From: Rutidosis leptorrhynchoides
Lineage: Eukaryota > Streptophyta > Magnoliopsida > Asterales > Asteraceae
Length of the DNA stretch: 64,000 nt
Reading direction: 5' to 3'
NCBI RefSeq assembly: GCF_046630445.1
Contig: NC_092341.1
Location: 219,509,501 to 219,573,500, forward strand
The position numbers and the translations under genes were made by a program. The notes under the pieces were generated by a model that saw nothing but the letters and a program-made list of their open reading frames with translations, had not been told where the DNA came from and did not search any database. Positions 43,204 through 55,602 of the stretch are shown one piece after another (position 1 is the stretch's first letter; every line of letters begins with the position of its first letter).

Positions 43204-46200
43204 ATGAAGACTAGAAATGGAACGAATACGAATGGCAATGGTGGTCCCTCTCATGTGGAGGAAGATGAGATGACTACCAAGATTGAGACCGCTTTAGAAA
43301 ACTATGTTTCGGTTTTCTCACGAAGGGTTAAACAAATATTCGAAGAGTCGGTTTCGGAACAAATTGTCGATATGATTCAAGAACGGATGACTAATGCCGT
43401 TAAAGAAGAAGTTGAAAGGAGGTTTCCTAGACCTCAAAATGTGGGCGAGTTGGAGTTTAGCTATAAAAACTTCTTGGCGACTAAGCCTCCTCACTTTCAT
43501 GGGGATCCCGACCCCATGAAGAGTGCGGCTTGGATTTCCGATGTTGAAGGTTGTTTTCGCACGACCGAGTGCCCACCCGAGAAGAAAAGGAGGCTTGCTA
43601 CTAGTTTGTTAAGGGGCCATGCTAAAGATCGGCTCGATGGTAAGATTGATATGGTGGGTGATGCGGCTTTTGTAGGTTTATCATGGGCGGAGTTCAAGAA
43701 AGAGTTTTTCCTTGAATATCGTACGCAAGCGGATCTTTCTAAATTGCGAAATGAGTTAAGGAACATGCGTCAAGGGTCTTTGGACCTAAACACTCCCAAA
43801 ACCAACTTTCTCGCCAAGGCACGTTTTTGTCCCGAGTATGCGGGAAATGATCAAATGCTAATGGAAGACTTTCATGTAACCCTTACAGATGATTTAAAGG
43901 GTAAAATTAGTATCGGTCATGTTGAAACTTTCGCTAAGCTTTTGGCGGTGGCAAAAGGGCTTGAAGCACAAGCTCCGAGTCCGGTTCTGGTTAGTTATGA
44001 GTCGAGCAAAAGAAAATTTGGAGCACCTAGTTACTCCAACAAGAAGAGCAAGGGTGTGTCTGAAAGCGTCAGAAGTATGAAGAAGGGTGGTTCGAATACT
44101 TTTACGCCTACTTATTATAGTTGTGGGAAGCCGGGTCATTACGCTCGTGATTGTTTGATCAAGACGGTCACGTGCTTTAATTGTCAAAAGACGGGGCACC
44201 GGAAGGCGGAATGTCCCGAATTATCAAACGACCAAGTAAAGAGGCTAGAGAAGGTGGCGGGGTCGGCTAGGGGGCGTAACTACTTGATGACGAATGATGA
44301 AGCCAAATAATCCAACGAAGTTGTCTCAGGTACTTTCATGGTTAACTCTAATCCGGCAAGGATTCTATTTGATAGCGGTGCGAATTTATCGTTTGTGTCA
44401 CCAAAATTTGTGCCTAAACTTAATAAACCGTTAGCTAAGTTAAGTCGTCCGGTAGAAGTCGAAATAGCGGATGGCAAGGCGGTTCTAGTAGTTGATGTGT
44501 GTAAAGATTGTAATGTGGTGTTTGGTTCCGAGAACTTTAAAATTGATCTCATCCCGATGACCTTGGGTGATTTTGATATCGTGGTTGGTATGGATTGGCT
44601 CGATCATAATAGGGCCGATATTGCATGCCATGAGAAATCCATTCATGTGAAGACCCCTAGTGGGAGAGAGCTAATTATTCATAGTGATAAATGAAGGAGA
44701 CCGGTGCCGATATGCACTTTTGCACGGGCACGTCGTCTCGTTGTTACCGGTGGCATGGCTTTCCTTGCTCATGTTGTTGATACTCGTAATGAGCCACCAC
44801 TCATTCGTGAAATTTCGGTGGTAAGTGAGTTTGATGATGTTTTTCCGGATGAGTTACCGGGTGTTCCGGCAGAAAGACAAGTTGAATTTCGCATTGAGTT
44901 GGTTCCGGGAGCTACTCCCATTGCTAAAACTCCTTATCGTTTAGCACCGACAGAAATGCAAGAGTTGTTGAATCAAATTCAAGAGTTACTTGAGAAGGGT
45001 TTTATTCGACCGAGTGCTTCGCCATGGGGTGCTCCGGTTTTATTCGTGAAAAAGAAGGATGGAAGTATGCGGATGTGTATCGACTATCGGGAGTTAAATA
45101 AAGTGACGATCAAAAATCGTTATCCGTTGCCTAGGATTGACGATTTATTCGACCAACTTCAAGGCGCGACGTACTTCTCTAAAATTGACCTACGGTCCGG
45201 CTATCATCAAATGCGGGTCCGTGAGGAAGATATCGAGAAAACGGCCTTTCGTACTCGTTATGGGCATTTTGAATTTGTGGTTATGCCTTTTGGTCTTACG
45301 AATGCACCAGCGGCATTCATGGATCTTATGAACCGAGTGTGCCAACCTATGTTGGACAAGTCGGTAATTGTGTTCATTGACGATATTCTTGTCTATTCTA
45401 AGAGCATGACGGAACATGAACACCACTTACGCGAAGTATTGAAGACGTTGAGAAAAGAGAAGTTGTATGCTAAATTCTCAAAATGTGAATTTTAGCTAAG
45501 GGAGGTTCAATTCCTTGGCCATATTGTGAACAAGGATGGTATTCAAGTGGATCCGGGGAAGATAGAGACGGTGAAGGATTGGGGACGACCGACTACGCCT
45601 ACGAAAGTCCGAAGTTTTCTCGGATTGGCCGGTTACTATCGTCGGTTTATCCAAGACTCTTCCAAGATTGCTTCGCCATTAACTAAGTTGACAAGGAAGA
45701 ATACGAGATTCAATTGGGAGAACGAGCAAGAAATCGCTTTTCAATTGTTGAAAGAGAAATTGTGCAAAGCTCCGGTCTTAGTATTGCCGGAAGGTGTAGA
45801 TGATATGACGGTCTATTGTGATGCTTCTTTGAATGGGCTCGGGTGTGTTCTAATGCAACGAGGTAAAGTCATCGCTTACGCCTCTCGCCAATTAAAGGAA
45901 CATGAAAAGAGATACCCGACTCATGATCTCGAATTAGCGGCGGTGGTCCATGCTTTGAAAATTTGGCGCCATTACTTGTATGGTGTCAAGTGTACGATTT
46001 ATTAGGATTACAAGAGTTTGAAACATCTTTTTGATCAACGGGATTTGAATTATCGTCAACGTAGATGGAGGGATGTGGTGAAGGATTATGATTATGAGAT
46101 ACTTTATCATCCGGGCAAGGCAAATGTGGTCGCGGATAAGTTAAGCCGAAAGAGTCACCACCCGGCGTTACGATTGGGATTGTTACGTATAATTATTACC

Positions 46201-47679
46201 AACGATTTTCTTGAAAAACTTGGTGTGATTCAAATAGAGGCTTACGTTCACAACAAGCATGCGGAACGAATTGTGGGGCAATCGGAATTCATTACGATGG
46301 GTTCGCGTAGTTTATTGTCTTTTCAAGAAAGAGTGTGGGTGCCTAAGATGGGTGATTTCTGAAAGGTGCTTCTTGATGAGGCGCACAAGTCTAAGTATTC
46401 CATACATCCGGGTGCGACAAAGATGTACCATGATTTGAAGAAAGATTATTGATGGCCGGGCATGAAACGCGACGTTGTTAAGTATGTTGAGCAATGCGTC
46501 ACGTGTTTGCAAGTTAAAGCCGAACACCAAAAGCCGTATGGTAAGTTGAAACCGCTAGATATTCCGATGTGGAAGTGGGAGCATATTACCATGGATTTTA
46601 TTACCAAGTTGCCGAAAACGGCAAGAACCCAATTTGACACTATTTGGGTGATTGTCGATAGATTGACGAAGAGTGCGTTGTTTCTTCCTATTAAAGAAGC
46701 AATTTCGTCGGAGGCACTCGCGAAGATGTTCATTAAAGAGGTGATATCGAGACATGGCGTTCCCGCGTCTATTGTTTCGGATCGGGACACACGTTTTACT
46801 TCTCGATTTTGGAAGAAGTTTCATGAAGATATGGGTAAGAGGGTAAATATGAGTACGGCGTACCATCCTCAAACGGACGGTCAAACCGAATGTACGAATC
46901 AAACATTGGAGGATATGTTACGTGCGTGTATCATTGACTTCGGTGGTAGTTGGGATGAACATTTACCTTTGGTGGAATTCTCGTACAATAATAGTTTTCA
47001 CTCTAGTATTGAAATGCCACCGTATGAGATGTTGTATGGTAGAAGGTGTCGAACCCCGATTTGTTGGGGCGAAGTGGGACAAAGGGAAGTCGGGAGCTCC
47101 GACTTGGTATTGGATACAAATGATAAAATCAACATGATTCGGGAACATTCGAAAAAGGCGCAAGATAGGCAAAAGTCTTACACCGATAAGCGTAGATGCT
47201 TGATCGAATTCCAAGAAGGTGATATGGTGATGCTCAAGGTTTCGCCATGGAAGGGTATCATTCGGTTTCGAAAACGGGGAAAGTTAGCTCCTCGGTTTAT
47301 TGGGCCATTTAAGATTTTGGCTCGTGTTGGTGAAGTTGCTTATCGTTTGGAATTACCCGAAGAGCTTGCGGGGATCTATAATACATTTCATGTTTCTCAT
47401 CTCCGTAAGTGTCTTGCGAATGATTCGTCGTGGATGCCAATAGATGATATCGAGTTAAACAACAAGTTAGAGTATGTCGAAGAGCCGATTGCTATACTTG
47501 ATGAGAAGGTTAAAATGTTGCGTAACAAGGAGGTGAGTACGTTTAAGGTCCAATGGCGTCGTAGTAAAGGTTCCGAGTTTACTTGGAAGCCCGAAGAATT
47601 TGTGTTGGTTTATCTTCCCTCGTGTCATGCGGCTTGGATCGCGAGGACGCGCTCCGATTTAAGTGGGGGAGAGTTGTAA
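43204..47679 (+). pseudogene. Gag-Pol of Element 2, broken by six nonsense codons
   Basis: A Ty3/gypsy polyprotein in one continuous frame from about 43204 (ATG, MKTRNGTNTNG) to TAA 47677. Order: gag (WISDVEGCFRTTE..., LSWAEFKKEFF), zinc knuckles (the first has lost a Cys, YYSCGKPGHYARDC; the second, CFNCQKTGHRKAEC, is intact), protease DSGAN (about 44,371), [11 protein letters not shown] (about 45,373), RNase H YCDAS, integrase, and a C-terminal chromodomain-like segment (EEPIAILDEKVK..FKVQWRRSKGSEFTW). Nonsense codons are at 44308, 44692, 45493, 46003, 46360 and 46450. No frameshift is needed anywhere. Five of the six are one C-to-T or G-to-A transition from a plausible sense codon, as expected from decay of methylated cytosines. 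The terminal TAA lies inside the 3' LTR. Confidence 0.93.
47661..47674 (+). promoter_or_regulatory. Polypurine tract of Element 2
   Basis: aagtgggggagagt directly before the 3' LTR TG, a textbook PPT position and composition. It is also translated as the last codons of gag-pol. Confidence 0.88.
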
Positions 47680-49415
47680 CACCCCGTTTTCCCGTGCGCG
47701 TCTAAAGGTACGTACTTAATCAATAGTACGCTTATAACTTACTCGTTATGTGATTAAATAAACTAAAGTGTTAGTTAGGTGTAAGTACATATATGTATAT
47801 GTGTGTATATATATGGGTATATGCGAATGCGTGCGTATACGTGTTTGTGTATGTGTCGCGATGGTGTTGAGTCGTGTGAGACTTAAGGGCGAAGCTTAGA
47901 CGTGCATAGGAATAGTGAACGAGGTGTGCTAGTTGTATGAACCTTCGTTTTATGATTTGTTGTCGAAGTGACCAGGAACAGGCCAATGCCGCGTCGCGAG
48001 GAATGGGGCCGCGACGAGGCAAACAAAGCAAATCCAGATCAGAACTTGTAAGGGCTAAATGATGTTGTTAGTCATTAATGCACTTTCAAAATGATGAAAG
48101 AGTTGTTATTGTGTAAGTTTGACTTGATTTGTGAGTCAAAGAGTCAAAGAGCACTAGTTGACCTAATCGGGCGAAATGGTTATGAGATACACCAAGTTTA
48201 TGTTAGTTGATGTTATTAAACCCTAATCACTAGCTTTTAGTGATTTATGACGAGGCATGGCCATTAATGGGCGGTTTTGGTGTAGTTGAGTCATTTAATG
48301 CAAACGGGTCATTAAATGCTCAAGGGTTAGTGGTTGACATTTAATTCAACTAGATTGTATGTTAATAAATGCATAATGTAATAGGTACATTACATTGAAG
48401 GGTTGCAAGCTCGGTTAGCTTTCACAAGGGACTTGAGGTGAGTGGAATATCTATATATGCATGTATATGATTTATGTGCCGTATTGATGGTGTCACATAG
48501 CCGTTTTGTGACCATAGTTGTGAGATGTAGCCATTTTTATCTACGTATGTTATTTATGCACATAGCCGTGTTTGTGCATATAGTGGCGAGTAATAGCCGT
48601 GTTTTACTCCCACGTTGTTATCCGTGTTATTTGTGCACATAGCCGTATTTGTGTACAAGATTGTGAGTAATAGCCGTGTTTTACTCACATGTTGATCAAG
48701 TGATGCCATAGCCGTTTTTGGGAACACTTGGGGGTGATGCCATAGCCGTTTTTGGAACACTTCGGGGGTTAGTATACCATAGCCGGGTTTGGGAGCTAAC
48801 GGTTGTTATGAACATCGATGACTTGTTTCGCAAAGTCATTCCCCTTGCGAAGGATTTTGGTTAACCATGGTTTATAGTTGGTGATGCTAGCATTTGATTT
48901 ATGATTATGATATTTATGTTATTAATGTGGCTAGTTGTACGGTTTGACGATACTAGCTTATTTATCGAGATGTTATGCGATTGTGTGCGTTATATGATAT
49001 CGTGGATGAGTGTGGGTAACTCTTATATGCATGTATATATTTATTCTACTCACTAAGCTTTGCTTACCCCTATCGTTGTTTATCTTTTTAGATGCAGGCG
49101 CGGACAAGGGCAAGGGGGTCGTTGGGCACTAGGTGTCCCTTGTTGTTGTTATGTTGGAGCTTTTGGAAGTTGGCCTAGTTTTGGGTAGTTTAGTCCCAAA
49201 CCATGCTCGGAACGTCGTTTGGTTTATAAACTATCATTTGTAAAGGGTCAAACTTGTACTAAACTTTATTCGTGGCCCTCGTGCCTATTGTAAACAATTA
49301 ATTGTTGTGCGTTTTAAATAGAACTCGTGAAATGGGTTACATATTAAATTGGCGTGTAATTGTGTTGTATAAAAAAATTTTATTTATGGCAAGGATTACG
49401 GGTTGGGATGTTACA
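47675..49415 (+). repeat. Element 2 3' LTR with 502-bp internal deletion
   Basis: 1,741 bp from TGTAACACCCCG to GATGTTACA. It lacks the part corresponding to 27824-28325 of the 5' LTR; the junction is at 48046-48048 on a shared ttg. It contains a second copy of the tagccgt array (about 48,490-48,795). Confidence 0.93.
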
Positions 49416-49420
49416 TTTTA

Positions 49421-50163
49421 TGAATAGGATGTTAAACAGAAAGTGTTGATTGAAACAGAAAGGAAACAGAAAGGAGAAACAATATGTGGGAGTGAGAAAC
49501 ATCCATATATTTATCACCTATCAATCTATATCTATATAATACTATAATAATAATAATAGTACAATAATAATGTAACATAAATAATTATATAAATATAATA
49601 TTAATTATTAAAATATTTTTAAAATAAAATGTGTGAAATATTAGCCTTCGTCTACTATTTCATTCACGGACTGAAATTCGTGCTCCGTTGATAAATCAGT
49701 GGCGGATAAAAAGTCTTCGGAAAAATGTCAAATTTTTACAGTAGTTATATTTATTTATTCTAATCATTATTTTATAAAAATGGTCATTTATTGTTTAAAA
49801 TTATTAAATAAAAAATTAAATCAACTGCCCGCGCTCGATCCCGTGTAAAATATAAAAAGTGTTAAAATTTAACAAATAGCTCCTAAATACATTTTTAATA
49901 AATGTATAATTTATATAACTCATTTTCGGATTACCGTTTATTTTTAAATACATAAGTTCCTTTTTAACTTGCTTAAATAACCATCGAATGATGAACGAGT
50001 GCTACAACTGTTTACTAAATGAATTCGAAACTATATGTATATATTCAATATACTTCAATTATATATATAGCTATGTTTTAAATGATAATTATTATATATT
50101 AATTTATTTTACAATATTAATTCTAGCAATTACACCATATAATATTTCAAATTATATTTCCAG

Positions 50164-50258
<95 letters not shown>

Positions 50259-50263
50259 AATAC
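49421..50263. other. AT-rich non-coding sequence with (TA)n array
   Basis: No gene found. 49,421 onward continues the host sequence interrupted at 27,442. 50165-50256 is a (TA)n microsatellite of about 46 units. The (TA)n array may belong to the LTR fragment that follows. Confidence 0.5.
50165..50256. repeat. (TA)n microsatellite
   Basis: About 46 perfect TA units; predicted Tyr/Ile-rich ORFs across it are artefacts. Confidence 0.95.
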
Positions 50264-51094
50264 ACACAAATCTATTTACAATTATTTGTTCGTGAATCGT
50301 CGGAATTGGTTGAAGTTACATGATTGTATAAAGAGATCATAAGGTAGAAAACTTAGAGATATAATAAGATCATAAACACAAGTTTTGTTTTTTTTAACAA
50401 AAATAAAGAGATCATAAGCTAGAAAACTTAGATCCAACAAAGTAATGAAGATTCAAAGCTAGAAAGCTTGAATCTTTTATGTTCTTGAAGAATTCAAATC
50501 AAAGTTTGAATCTACAAGATATAACAAGATCAAAAAGCTAAAAAGCTTGATCTTAAGATGATGATGATGTCGTGATTATGAAGAGAAGAAGAAAGAAGAA
50601 GAAAATTTAAGAACTTACAATTTTAGTGTGAGAAAGACTAGAGAGAAAATTAGAGAGCAAGTGTGTGTAAAATGAGAATGAAATCAAGTGTGAAATGAAG
50701 GATCAAGGCTTGTATTTATAGTGGTGGTGGGGGTGGTATGGCCGTAGGTATTGGGGGGACAAGGGGGACAACTTTTTGCTTTTTGCATGGTGGTGGTCTA
50801 AAAGTGGTGCTTGTTGTTGGGATCCCATGCAACATGTGTAGTAATGGTTAACAAAAATGCTAGTACGTTGGCTCATATTAATGGGTTTTTGTACTACATC
50901 TTAATGGATCATAAATCCATTAAAGTTGGGCTAATTTAATGATACAGACTTTGCTTATCGAAGTTACATGATTGTATGAAAATAGTTCAAAAATTTTGAG
51001 ATTCAACAATACAGACTTTGCTTATCGTATCAGAAATATGAAATCATATATAGTTTTTGGTTCAAAATAAGTCAAAATTTTCTGGGTCATCACA
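50264..51094 (-). repeat. LTR fragment (minus orientation), related to the LTR of Element 4
   Basis: On the minus strand it starts TGTGATGACCCAGAAAATTT at 51094 and follows the 5' part of the Element 4 LTR (gacttatttt, gata-agcaaagtctgt, ccgacgattcacgaacaa). A TATA-like TATAAATACA is on the minus strand at 50711-50720. It has internal duplications: an 18-bp repeat gaagttacatgattgtat (50312-50329 and 50960-50977) and atacagactttgcttatcg (50942-50960 and 51009-51027). No LTR 3' end was found, so it is truncated. Confidence 0.6.
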
Positions 51095-51539
51095 AATGTG
51101 GCTTTAAAAAAAAAATATAAAAACCAAGTGTGAAACCAAGAGCAAAACTACAATGCTTATGTACTAAAACTACACATATTTTGGTGGCTATTAGTATATA
51201 AGAGTAATAATTAAAAATAAATAAAATAAAATAAAATTGAATTGAGATTGAGATTGAAATTGAAATTAGGATTATAAGAGTTTAAACAATGTTAATTAAC
51301 TATTGACTATTAACAAGTCAATAAATTAAGAATGTGGTGTTCTCACTCCTTGGGTGTGTGTCTTGAAATGTTCTTGAAGGAGTCGGTTTACGTTTTTTTG
51401 GTTTTTATCTGACGGGTTAACAGAGGTTATTTGATCTATTGTTGTGTTTGTTTCAGAAAGGACAACAAAATATATGTTAAATAATTATATTAAGGATAAT
51501 TATTATAAAATACAATTCCTCTAGTAAAACGTAGCGTAA
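51095..51539. other. Non-coding AT-rich spacer
   Basis: No gene or clear repeat apart from short (TAAAA)n and (GATTGA)-like runs near 51,200-51,270. Confidence 0.5.
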
Positions 51540-52491
51540 TGTGACGCTCCGTACAAAATCAACGTGTACGGATCATCAACAACAGGTCCTTTACACGGTA
51601 TAATACTATATGCTGTTTTAAAATAAGTTTTGCATTCATGAAAAGGTAACGTTTTTACCAACGTCAAATGTTTTACAAAAGATATCGTGCTTCTACGAAT
51701 AGAAAGTATTAACATAAGTACGTAACACAAAGGTCATTACAAAGCCATTGTTCAAATGTAACGTAAGTTGTGAATGCAAAATAAATGTTCCATGATTGAG
51801 ACATCTCTAGACAATGCAGCAGAAGTCTAACACAGTGAGTCTATAACAGCAAGTCTAACAGCGGAAGCAACAACGTCTAAGCACCTGAGAAATAACATGC
51901 TTTAAAATGTCAACACGAATGCTGGTGAGCTATAGTTTTTGTAAACAACGATATAATGTAGACCACGAGATTTCGTATTCAAAACACTATGAAAAGTATA
52001 TGCTTGTCCGTGGGCACCTGGTAACTAACTTAACGTAAAATAAATATCACCCTCTAAAAGTAAACTTGGCGAATGCGTATGTTCTTGAAGTATTAAACAC
52101 CCGTTAAATGCTAGCACGACTAGGCCGAGTGGGGATGTCAAACTCTATGGATCCATATCTAAGATTCGCGTCTACCAGTTCAAAAACTAATAGTTAAACG
52201 TTACCGTGCTAAGGGGAATCTTTGTGCCGTTATATCACCCACACATGTATAAAGTTTAAGTACTCGTGTCTAGTATGTAAAACATAAAAAGCACATGTAT
52301 TCTCAGTCCCAAAAATAGTAAAGTAGAAAGGGAGCTATAACTCACAGTGAATGTGCGGTAAAAGTCGATATGAAAAGTATGCAAGTAGTAAGTCAGTCCG
52401 AAAGGTCCCCAACCTAAGTCATAGGTTACTAAGTTAGTAGATCGTCCCCAAAAGTTTAAAAATGAATAAATTAAGTCCTAAGTATCATCAT
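51540..52491 (-). repeat. LTR fragment (minus orientation) interrupted by Element 4
   Basis: It starts on the plus strand with tgtgacgctccgtacaaaat, the complement of an LTR 3' end, and contains the cacctgagaaataacatgct..gtcaacacgaatgctggtgag block seen in the other LTRs in the same orientation. It is cut at 52,491 where Element 4 begins. The rest presumably lies beyond the window. Confidence 0.55.
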
Positions 52492-53909
52492 TGTAATGAC
52501 CCGAAATTTTTTGACTTATTTTCATAATTCAGACACGATAAACAAAGTCTGTTATCACGAATCTTAAAATTTTTGAACTGTTTATATGAATTCAATTATC
52601 ATTCGACTGTTTCCGACGATTCACGAACAACCAGTTATAAAAAGATATGTAAATATATATGTGTGTGTATATACATAATTTACAATCATTATTATTATCA
52701 GTATTATAATTATTATAATTAATAATTATCAATATTATTAGTATTAGTATTAATACTTAACATTAATATTAAAATAATGAAATATCATTATTATTATTAT
52801 TATTAATATTATTATTACTAGAATTATTAAAAATTCTATAATTATTGTTATTGTCATTATAAAATAACTTAATAATATTTTCATTAATATTATTATTATA
52901 ATTAACATTATTACTAATAATTATTATTATCATTATTAATTATATTATTATTAGTATTTTTTATTATTAATAATATTAACAGTATTATTATAATTAATAT
53001 ATTTATTAATTATTAATATCAATTAAAAAAACTAAAAGTCAAAAACAATGAACTAATCATGTAATTTTTTTAAATCTACTTTTTATTTTTTTTAAATTGA
53101 TCGTATCTGCCTTTGATCTTCCTCCTAATTTTTATATATATTTTTTTATTTTTTTCTCCACGATCCAGCTTTATTATTATTTTATTCTTTCTCCTAATTA
53201 TTTTAATCCTCTACTGGTTATGATCTTGTCTCTATCAATTCTTTCTAGTTATAAAACAATTCGATATTCCACCATCACTAACAACTATACTTACTGCAAT
53301 TCAAAGAATCAAACACAGAAATGTTTTATATATAAGCCCGTACCTCTGTTCACGTTTCATTTTTCAAAAACTTCAAAAATGAATCCCATTTCAAATTCCA
53401 TAAATGTAGTCGTGTTAGGAATCATTCACTCAAACTATATGCAAAATTTCATCTCTCAATTCTTCAAAATGAATTCGAATTTTTGAGTCAAAGTTTCGAA
53501 TTGAAAAAGTCAACAATTGTTCTTCAATCGAATTCGAGATTTCTGTTACAACTTATATTCAATTGATGATACTAGTAGATTCTAATGATCATTTATAAAA
53601 TATGTCATGTAGAAATCAAGGTCTCAAAACATCTCAAACTCAAAAATCAAATTTATATGTTCTTCATTTTTTTTCTGAGCACAGTTACTGTTATTATTAT
53701 TTTTAAATTTTCTGATAACTTTATATCGAAAACATTTGAATGTTTTTGTTCCATTATCACCCCTAAATCCAACAAATTAATTCATGGATATGATTATGAT
53801 AGTCTCTGGTCGAATTGGGTTTTGGAGAAGATGGAGAAAAAGGGAAAACGGAAAAGAAGTATTAAATATATTGGGATGATATATAATCAGATAAAATGAA
53901 ACAGATCAT

Positions 53910-53976
53910 TGGTTTAGAGTGTTTACGGGTTAGCTAGAGGTCACGGGTTCGAGTCCCATCCGTGGCAATTTTTTTG
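53910..53976 (+). ncRNA. tRNA-like / SINE-type segment with box A-like and box B motifs
   Basis: tggtttagagtg.. resembles a pol III box A. ggttcgagtcc (53946-53956) is a perfect box B, inside the arm cacgggttcgagtcccatccgtg, and is followed by a T7 run that could terminate pol III. It is too degenerate for a tRNA; it is a SINE-like or tRNA-derived piece embedded in the Element 4 LTR. Confidence 0.4.
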
Positions 53977-54007
53977 AAAAGCTTTTTGAGGTAGTTTCAT
54001 TATCAAA

Positions 54008-54008
54008 C

Positions 54009-54098
<90 letters not shown>
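54008..54098. repeat. (TTA)n microsatellite
   Basis: About 30 TTA/ATT units in the Element 4 LTR; the Asn-rich ORF on the other strand is an artefact. Confidence 0.95.
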
Positions 54099-54442
54099 GA
54101 TTAATTATGGTTATCACTAAAATTAATATTATGAATGTTACTATCATTATTATTACAAGTATTATCATTTAAAGCTTATTAGTATTATCATTATTAATAT
54201 TATTATTAGTATTATTAATTATTGATATTATTATTATTACTAATATTAAAGTTATTATTAACATTAATATTAAAAAAATGGTTATAATTAAAAGTATCAT
54301 TTTATCTTATCATTTTTATCAAAAATTACCATCTTTATTGAAATTATTATTATTACTATCGTTATTATCATTTTTGCTATCATTAAAACTATATCATTAT
54401 TATTATTAACATCTTTATTACTAGTATCATTATCATTATGAA

Positions 54443-54563
<121 letters not shown>

Positions 54564-54629
54564 AAATGATACAACTCTTTATTCATTATCATTATTAATA
54601 TTATTTTATCAAATTAATACTTATATATA

Positions 54630-54738
<109 letters not shown>

Positions 54739-55505
54739 TATATATATAGAAATATATAACAACTGAAATATATATATAAACTTATTCGATTACGAGTATA
54801 TGTGTTAATATATATACTTGATATAGGTTCGTGAATCCGAGGTCAACTCTGCACTTGTTCAGTGCCGTCATACGTATAATTACTACGAAATACTGTATCG
54901 TGAGTTTTCATAGCTCCCTTTTTATATATATTTTTGGGCTGAGAATACATGCAATGTTTTATATCTGTTTTACAAAATAGATACAAGTACTAAACTTAAT
55001 TCTACGTGGGTTAGAATCACAAATATTCCCATAGCTTGGTAACGTAATCTATTGGTCTCTGTATCGTAGGCGCGAATCCTATTAATAGATCTATCGGGTT
55101 TGACAACCCCATCCGGGCTAGTCGCGCTAGCAGTCAACGGATGTTTAGTACTTTGAGGTTATTTATTGCACTTGATTCGGTGCTCTATAGACATCAGGGG
55201 TATTCATTGTTATATTATTATCGTTAAGGCTGTTACCAGGTGCCCATGGTTGTAGAATCTTTTTATTACACTGCGGTGTAAGGATATATATGGAAACTGA
55301 AATCTTGTGATCTATTACTATTATCAAAATCATTAATTATGATAAACCTATGAACTCACTCAACCTCGTGTTTACTTTTTAAGCATGTTTATTCTCAGGT
55401 ACTTTTTGTTTCCACTGTAAAACTTTGCCGTTACATAGAAGTCAAGCCAAGTACTGGGACCAGAGTTAACATCGCCGTTAATGATTTTTGACGGGGTGTT
55501 TCAGT

Positions 55506-55517
55506 TGGTATCAGAGC
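55506..55517 (+). promoter_or_regulatory. Primer binding site of Element 4
   Basis: tggtatcagagc, two bases after the LTR; canonical initiator tRNA-Met complement. Confidence 0.9.
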
Positions 55518-55602
55518 GTTGGTCTTAGCGAACTAGAATTTGCATTAGTGTGTCTAACCGGTAGTTGTTAGGATGCATTAGTGAGTCTGGACTTTGACCG
55601 TA

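Larger units (their letters stand above)
27448..49415 (+). mobile_element. Element 2: degenerate Ty3/gypsy chromovirus-type retrotransposon, interrupted by Element 1
   Basis: The LTRs begin TGTAACACCCCGTT and end GGGATGTTACA, with 5-bp target duplication tttta at 27443-27447 and 49416-49420. The 5' LTR is 27448-28989 plus 42102-42803 (2,244 bp once Element 1 and the duplicated atagc are removed). The 3' LTR is 47675-49415 (1,741 bp, with a 502-bp deletion). PBS, gag-pol and polypurine tract are in the usual order. Gag-pol carries six nonsense codons, so this copy cannot make its own proteins. Confidence 0.93.

Noticed and set aside
53941..53970. True tRNA gene
   Set aside because: Only the T-arm/box B is convincing; no acceptor stem or anticodon arm can be folded around it.
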